DNA of 15,729 nt. Source: Clostridiales bacterium (lineage in GTDB: Bacteria; Bacillota; Clostridia; Peptostreptococcales; Anaerovoracaceae). Numbering within the stretch: the first letter of the stretch is position 1; each line of letters opens with the position of its first letter. Below the pieces are notes generated by a model. The model was not told the origin of the DNA. It saw only the letters and a list, made by a program, of their open reading frames with translations, and did not search any database. Of this stretch, positions 12,447 to 15,729 are shown piece by piece. Location of the stretch: positions 1-15,729 of the forward strand of contig WRFF01000020.1 in NCBI GenBank assembly GCA_009778945.1. Reading direction: 5' to 3'. Made by a program: the position numbers and the translations under genes.

Positions 12447-12476
12447 GATTTCCGAAATCTTCGATTTCGTGAAATC
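12447..12476. repeat. Tight 13-bp hairpin
   Basis: CGAAATC-TTC-GATTTCG (12453-12469) is a perfect 7-bp stem with a 3-base loop. GATTTC (12447-12452) and GAAATC (12471-12476) extend it past one unpaired T at 12470. It lies between the 3D-domain gene and the pyc promoter. No strong U-run follows, so a terminator role is uncertain. Confidence 0.55.
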
Positions 12477-12532
12477 TACTGCACTTCTATATTTGAAATT
12501 TTTATATTCGTAAAATATCCCGAATCTGCATG

Positions 12533-12568
12533 ATACACGCTTATGGCAAACGCCGGAGCGTGTATAAT
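12533..12568 (+). promoter_or_regulatory. Pyruvate carboxylase promoter with overlapping dyad
   Basis: TATAAT at 12563-12568 is a perfect -10 box; TTATGG at 12541-12546 is a weak -35 with a 16-base spacer. ATACACGCT (12533-12541) and AGCGTGTAT (12557-12565) are perfect 9-base inverted repeats whose right arm overlaps the -10, the arrangement expected of a repressor operator. The mRNA would start near 12575. Confidence 0.6.
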
Positions 12569-12592
12569 ATTTTATAAAAATAACCCATAGAC

Positions 12593-12625
12593 CGGCGCGG
12601 CCTTTTGTGGTTCGGCGCCGGGGCA
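12593..12625 (+). promoter_or_regulatory. pyc leader hairpin related to the CYTH leader
   Basis: In the roughly 60-nt leader, CCGGCGC (about 12593) pairs with GCGCCGG (about 12615). GGCC and GGTT can pair inside, and GGGGCAATA follows the stem. Over about 42 bases it aligns with the right half of the CYTH leader repeat (8797-8837) at roughly three in four positions, including a compensated base-pair change in the stem. It ends about 12 bases before the pyc ATG. Confidence 0.65.
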
Positions 12626-12636
12626 ATAAAGGCAGA

Positions 12637-15600
12637 ATGAGTATTATGAACATTAAAAAAGTATTGGTCGCAAACCGCGGCGAAATCGCCATCCGGATTT
12701 TCAGGGCTTGTTATGATTTGGATCTCAGCACCGTAGCTATCTATTCAAAAGAGGATTCGCTCAACCTCTTCCGCATGAAAGCGGATGAAGCTTATCTGAT
12801 CGGCGAAGGCAAGAGCCCGCTCGCCGCTTATCTGGATATTCCGGCGATTATCAATATGGCGAAACGGAAAGGCGCCGACGCGATTCACCCCGGCTATGGC
12901 TTTCTGTCCGAAAACGCCGATTTCGCGAGGGCCTGTGAAAAGGAAGGGATCCTTTTCATCGGGCCATCCTCGGATATTCTTGCTAAAATGGGCGATAAAC
13001 TTGCCGCTAAATCGATTGCCGACGCAACGGGCGTACCGACTATCCCGGGCAGCGAAGGCCCGCTGAAAGACGTGGACGACGCGCTGGAGAAGGCTGCGCA
13101 TTACGGCTATCCGGTTATTCTCAAGGCGGCGGCCGGCGGCGGCGGCCGCGGTATGCGCCGCGCAAACACCCCGGAGGAACTCTCGGCTTCTTTTGAGATG
13201 GTTCGCAGCGAGGCGCTCAAATCCTTCAGCAACAGCGATATTTTTATGGAAAAATTCCTTGAGGGGCCGAAACATATCGAGGTTCAGATCCTGGCCGATC
13301 GATACGGAAACATCGTACACCTCTTTGAACGTGACTGTTCCCTGCAGCGCAGATACCAGAAAGTCATAGAATTCACGCCGGCGTTCTCGCTGCCGGAATC
13401 GCTGCGCGAAGCGCTTCTCGCCGACGCCATCAAGATCGCGAAAGAAGTAGGTTATGTAAGCGCCGGCACGGTGGAATTTCTCGTCGACAAACACGGGAAC
13501 CATTATTTTATCGAGATGAACCCGCGGATACAGGTCGAGCACACGGTCACCGAACAGGCCACCGATATCGATATTGTCCGCGCACAGATTATGATCGCCG
13601 AGGGGCGTCCGCTTTCGGACCCGGTGATCGGAATCGGCAGTCAGGACGATGTCAGAATGCACGGTTTCGCGATTCAGTGCCGCGTCACCACGGAAGACCC
13701 GAAAAATAATTTCGCGCCCGACACGGGACGGATCACGACCTACCGTTCGGGCGGCGGCAACGGCGTCCGCCTCGATGCGGGCAACGCCTTTACGGGCGCC
13801 GTCATCTCCCCGTATTACGACAGTCTGCTCGTCAAGATCACCACCTTTGACAACAGTTTTGAAAGCGCAGCCAGAAAGGCGTTCCGTTCGATCAACGAAA
13901 TCCGTATCCGCGGCGTGAAGACCAACATCCCGTTCCTCAGCAATATTCTGACCCATCCGGCCTTTCTTGAAGGGCGCGCGGACACGCAGTTCATCGACAG
14001 CACGCCGGACCTCTTCGATTTCGAGGATCCACAGGACCGCGCCAATAAAGTACTGGCCTGGATCGGGGACCTGATCGTCAATGAAACAAATCACACGAAG
14101 AAAATCTTTGACCAGGCCGTTATTCCGCCGGCTTCACAAAACCCGCCCGAAGGGCTCAAACAGATGCTTGACAGGGAAGGCCCCGAGGCCGTAAAAAAAT
14201 GGGTGCTCGGACAGAAAAAACTGCTGATCGGCGACACCACCTTCCGCGACGCCCATCAGTCGCTGCTCGCGACGAGAGTGCGCACACGCGACTTCCTGCG
14301 GATCGCAGGGCTCACCGCCGACGTGCTGGCGCCGGCGTTCGCCCTTGAAATGTGGGGCGGGGCCACCTACGACGTAGCCTACCGGTTCTTACACGAATCC
14401 CCTTGGGAGAGGCTGGACGCATTGCGTGAACGCATCCCCAACATCCCTTTCCAGATGCTGCTGCGCGGCGCGAACGCCGTCGGCTATACAAACTATCCCG
14501 ACAACCTGATCCGCGAATTCATCGACGAAGCCGCGCGGTCCGGTATCGACATCTTTCGTATTTTCGATTCGCTCAACTGGGTGCCGGGTATGGAGATTGC
14601 CATCGACCAGGCGCTGAAGACAAATAAATTTGTGGAGGCCGCGATCTGCTATACGGGAGACATCCTTGATCCGAAACGCGACAAATACACTCTAAAATAT
14701 TATGTCGGCCTGGCGAAACAGCTTGAGGCGCTGGGCGTTCATTCGCTCGCCATCAAGGATATGGCCGGCCTCCTCAAGCCCTACGCAGCGAAGAAACTCG
14801 TGTCAACGCTGAAGCAGGAAATCGGATTGCCGATCCGCTTCCATACCCACGATACGAGCGGAAACCAGGTGGCGGCCCTCCTTTTGGCGGCCGAAGCCGG
14901 TGTCGATATCGCGGACGTCGCGATCTCCTCCCTGTCCTCGATGACCTCCCAGCCGTCCATGAACGCGGTCGTCGCCGCGCTTCAAGGCACAGAGCGGGAT
15001 ACGGGTTTGGATCTCGATTCCTTGCAGCAGCTTACGGATTACTGGAGCCATGTGCGTGAATGGTACGACATCTTTGAGCAGGGACAGCTTTCACCGGCTA
15101 CGGATATCTACCGCTATGAAATCCCGGGCGGGCAGTATACCAATCTGCATCCGCAGGTGGAATCGCTCGGCCTCGGCGACCGCTTCCAGAAGGTCAAAGA
15201 GAATTACAAGGCCGTAAATGATATGCTCGGCGACATCGTGAAGGTGACCCCGTCATCCAAGATGGTCGGCGATCTCGCCATCTTCATGACGCAAAACGAG
15301 CTGACGCCGGAAAACATCGTGGAGAAGGGTGAACATCTGGCTTTTCCGGATTCCGTTGTGAGCTATTTCAAGGGCATGATGGGCCAGCCCGCATGGGGCT
15401 TCCCCGAAGATCTGCAGCGCGTCGTTCTGAAGGGTGAAGAACCCATCACTTGCCGGCCCGGGGAAATGCTGCCGCCGGTCGACTTCAAAGCGGTCAAAAA
15501 AGAGGTGGCAAAATATCAGCCCAACCCGAATAAGCGCGACATCCTCAGTTACTGCTTCTATCCGAAGGTCATGGAGGACTATTTCAAATCGCGCCGCGAA

Positions 15601-15729
15601 TACGGGGACCTGGCCCGAATGGAAAGCCATGTATTCTTCTGCGGCATGTCGCCCGGCGAGACCACTTCAATGAGCATTCAGGACGGAAAGACGCTGATTA
15701 TAAAATTTATCGGCCTCGGCGACATGAAC
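12637..15729 (+). CDS. pyc: Pyruvate carboxylase, C-terminus beyond window
   Basis: The first 1031 codons of a multidomain pyruvate carboxylase, which converts pyruvate, bicarbonate and ATP to oxaloacetate. The biotin carboxylase part fills residues 1 to about 455: VLVANRGEIAIRIFRA, GYGFLSENADFA, the glycine loop KAAAGGGGRGMRR from K163, and FIEMNPRIQVEHTVTE. The carboxyltransferase part begins at about 530 with LLIGDTTFRDAHQS (metal ligand D540) and continues with EMWGGATYDVAYRFL, RGANAVGYTNYPDN, FRIFDSLNW, AIKDMAGL and H736-T-H738 metal ligands. The tetramerisation region follows. The biotinyl domain (about 110 residues with the MKM lysine) is past the window end. Two ATGs, 12637 and 12646, are possible; AAAGG at 12628-12632 suits the first better. 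Domain order and RGANAVGYTNYPDN distinguish it from oxaloacetate decarboxylase or single-function subunits. Confidence 0.97.
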   Translation, partial: MSIMNIKKVLVANRGEIAIRIFRACYDLDLSTVAIYSKEDSLNLFRMKADEAYLIGEGKSPLAAYLDIPAIINMAKRKGADAIHPGYGFLSENADFARACEKEGILFIGPSSDILAKMGDKLAAKSIADATGVPTIPGSEGPLKDVDDALEKAAHYGYPVILKAAAGGGGRGMRRANTPEELSASFEMVRSEALKSFSNSDIFMEKFLEGPKHIEVQILADRYGNIVHLFERDCSLQRRYQKVIEFTPAFSLPESLREALLADAIKIAKEVGYVSAGTVEFLVDKHGNHYFIEMNPRIQVEHTVTEQATDIDIVRAQIMIAEGRPLSDPVIGIGSQDDVRMHGFAIQCRVTTEDPKNNFAPDTGRITTYRSGGGNGVRLDAGNAFTGAVISPYYDSLLVKITTFDNSFESAARKAFRSINEIRIRGVKTNIPFLSNILTHPAFLEGRADTQFIDSTPDLFDFEDPQDRANKVLAWIGDLIVNETNHTKKIFDQAVIPPASQNPPEGLKQMLDREGPEAVKKWVLGQKKLLIGDTTFRDAHQSLLATRVRTRDFLRIAGLTADVLAPAFALEMWGGATYDVAYRFLHESPWERLDALRERIPNIPFQMLLRGANAVGYTNYPDNLIREFIDEAARSGIDIFRIFDSLNWVPGMEIAIDQALKTNKFVEAAICYTGDILDPKRDKYTLKYYVGLAKQLEALGVHSLAIKDMAGLLKPYAAKKLVSTLKQEIGLPIRFHTHDTSGNQVAALLLAAEAGVDIADVAISSLSSMTSQPSMNAVVAALQGTERDTGLDLDSLQQLTDYWSHVREWYDIFEQGQLSPATDIYRYEIPGGQYTNLHPQVESLGLGDRFQKVKENYKAVNDMLGDIVKVTPSSKMVGDLAIFMTQNELTPENIVEKGEHLAFPDSVVSYFKGMMGQPAWGFPEDLQRVVLKGEEPITCRPGEMLPPVDFKAVKKEVAKYQPNPNKRDILSYCFYPKVMEDYFKSRREYGDLARMESHVFFCGMSPGETTSMSIQDGKTLIIKFIGLGDMN

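Noticed and set aside
12745..14094. Long antisense frame opposite pyruvate carboxylase
   Set aside because: The sense frame is an unmistakable biotin carboxylase; the antisense is a shadow.

Overview
The window reads as chromosomal DNA of a GC-rich, probably anaerobic member of the Bacillota, most likely Clostridia-like. The evidence is an AddB-type nuclease end, a Gls24/Asp23-type domain, an Ogg-type glycosylase, a very short 2[4Fe-4S] ferredoxin, a Bacillus-type single-domain QueF and a multidomain pyruvate carboxylase. The species cannot be named from the sequence. No transposase, integrase, phage, CRISPR, tRNA or rRNA gene was seen.

Layout. 1-1229: C-terminal part of AddB (+). 1354-1584: acyl carrier protein (+) with a strong promoter and a bidirectional terminator, convergent with a 55-aa ferredoxin (-) at 1669-1836. 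2058-3757: a P-loop ATPase/Asp23-like fusion overlapping an 8-oxoguanine glycosylase (+). 3811-4332: a short prepilin-peptidase-type aspartic protease (+) whose promoter predicts a leaderless mRNA. 4342-5062: a start-less gene remnant and queF (-). 5461-6402: an alpha/beta hydrolase (+) bracketed by two related hairpin elements. 6626-7360: NAD(P)H-hydrate epimerase (-), divergent from an MFS transporter (+, 7430-8602). 8677-11528: a giant leader hairpin, then CYTH triphosphatase, glyA and an M50 metalloprotease (+). 11639-12387: a membrane/coiled-coil segment and a 3D (RlpA-like) domain in two frames that join by a -1 shift at an A7 run. 12637-15729: pyruvate carboxylase (+), cut by the window end before its biotin domain.

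The genes are mostly housekeeping: DNA repair (addB, ogg), fatty-acid synthesis (acpP), electron transfer (ferredoxin), tRNA queuosine (queF), cofactor repair (nnrE), one-carbon metabolism (glyA) and anaplerosis (pyc). They sit in short transcription units on both strands.

The least ordinary content is in the spaces between genes. Three families of structured repeats are visible. (1) A 52-bp hairpin lies in the leaders of the ferredoxin and queF genes, with a short third copy. (2) A leader hairpin, about 76% identical with a compensated base pair, is shared by the CYTH-glyA unit and pyruvate carboxylase. In the first it forms one arm of a 161-bp hairpin. (3) A pair of elements with co-varying arms flanks the hydrolase. 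The in-phase A_AAA_AAA site in the 3D-domain gene is a candidate for programmed frameshifting, or else a recent frameshift.
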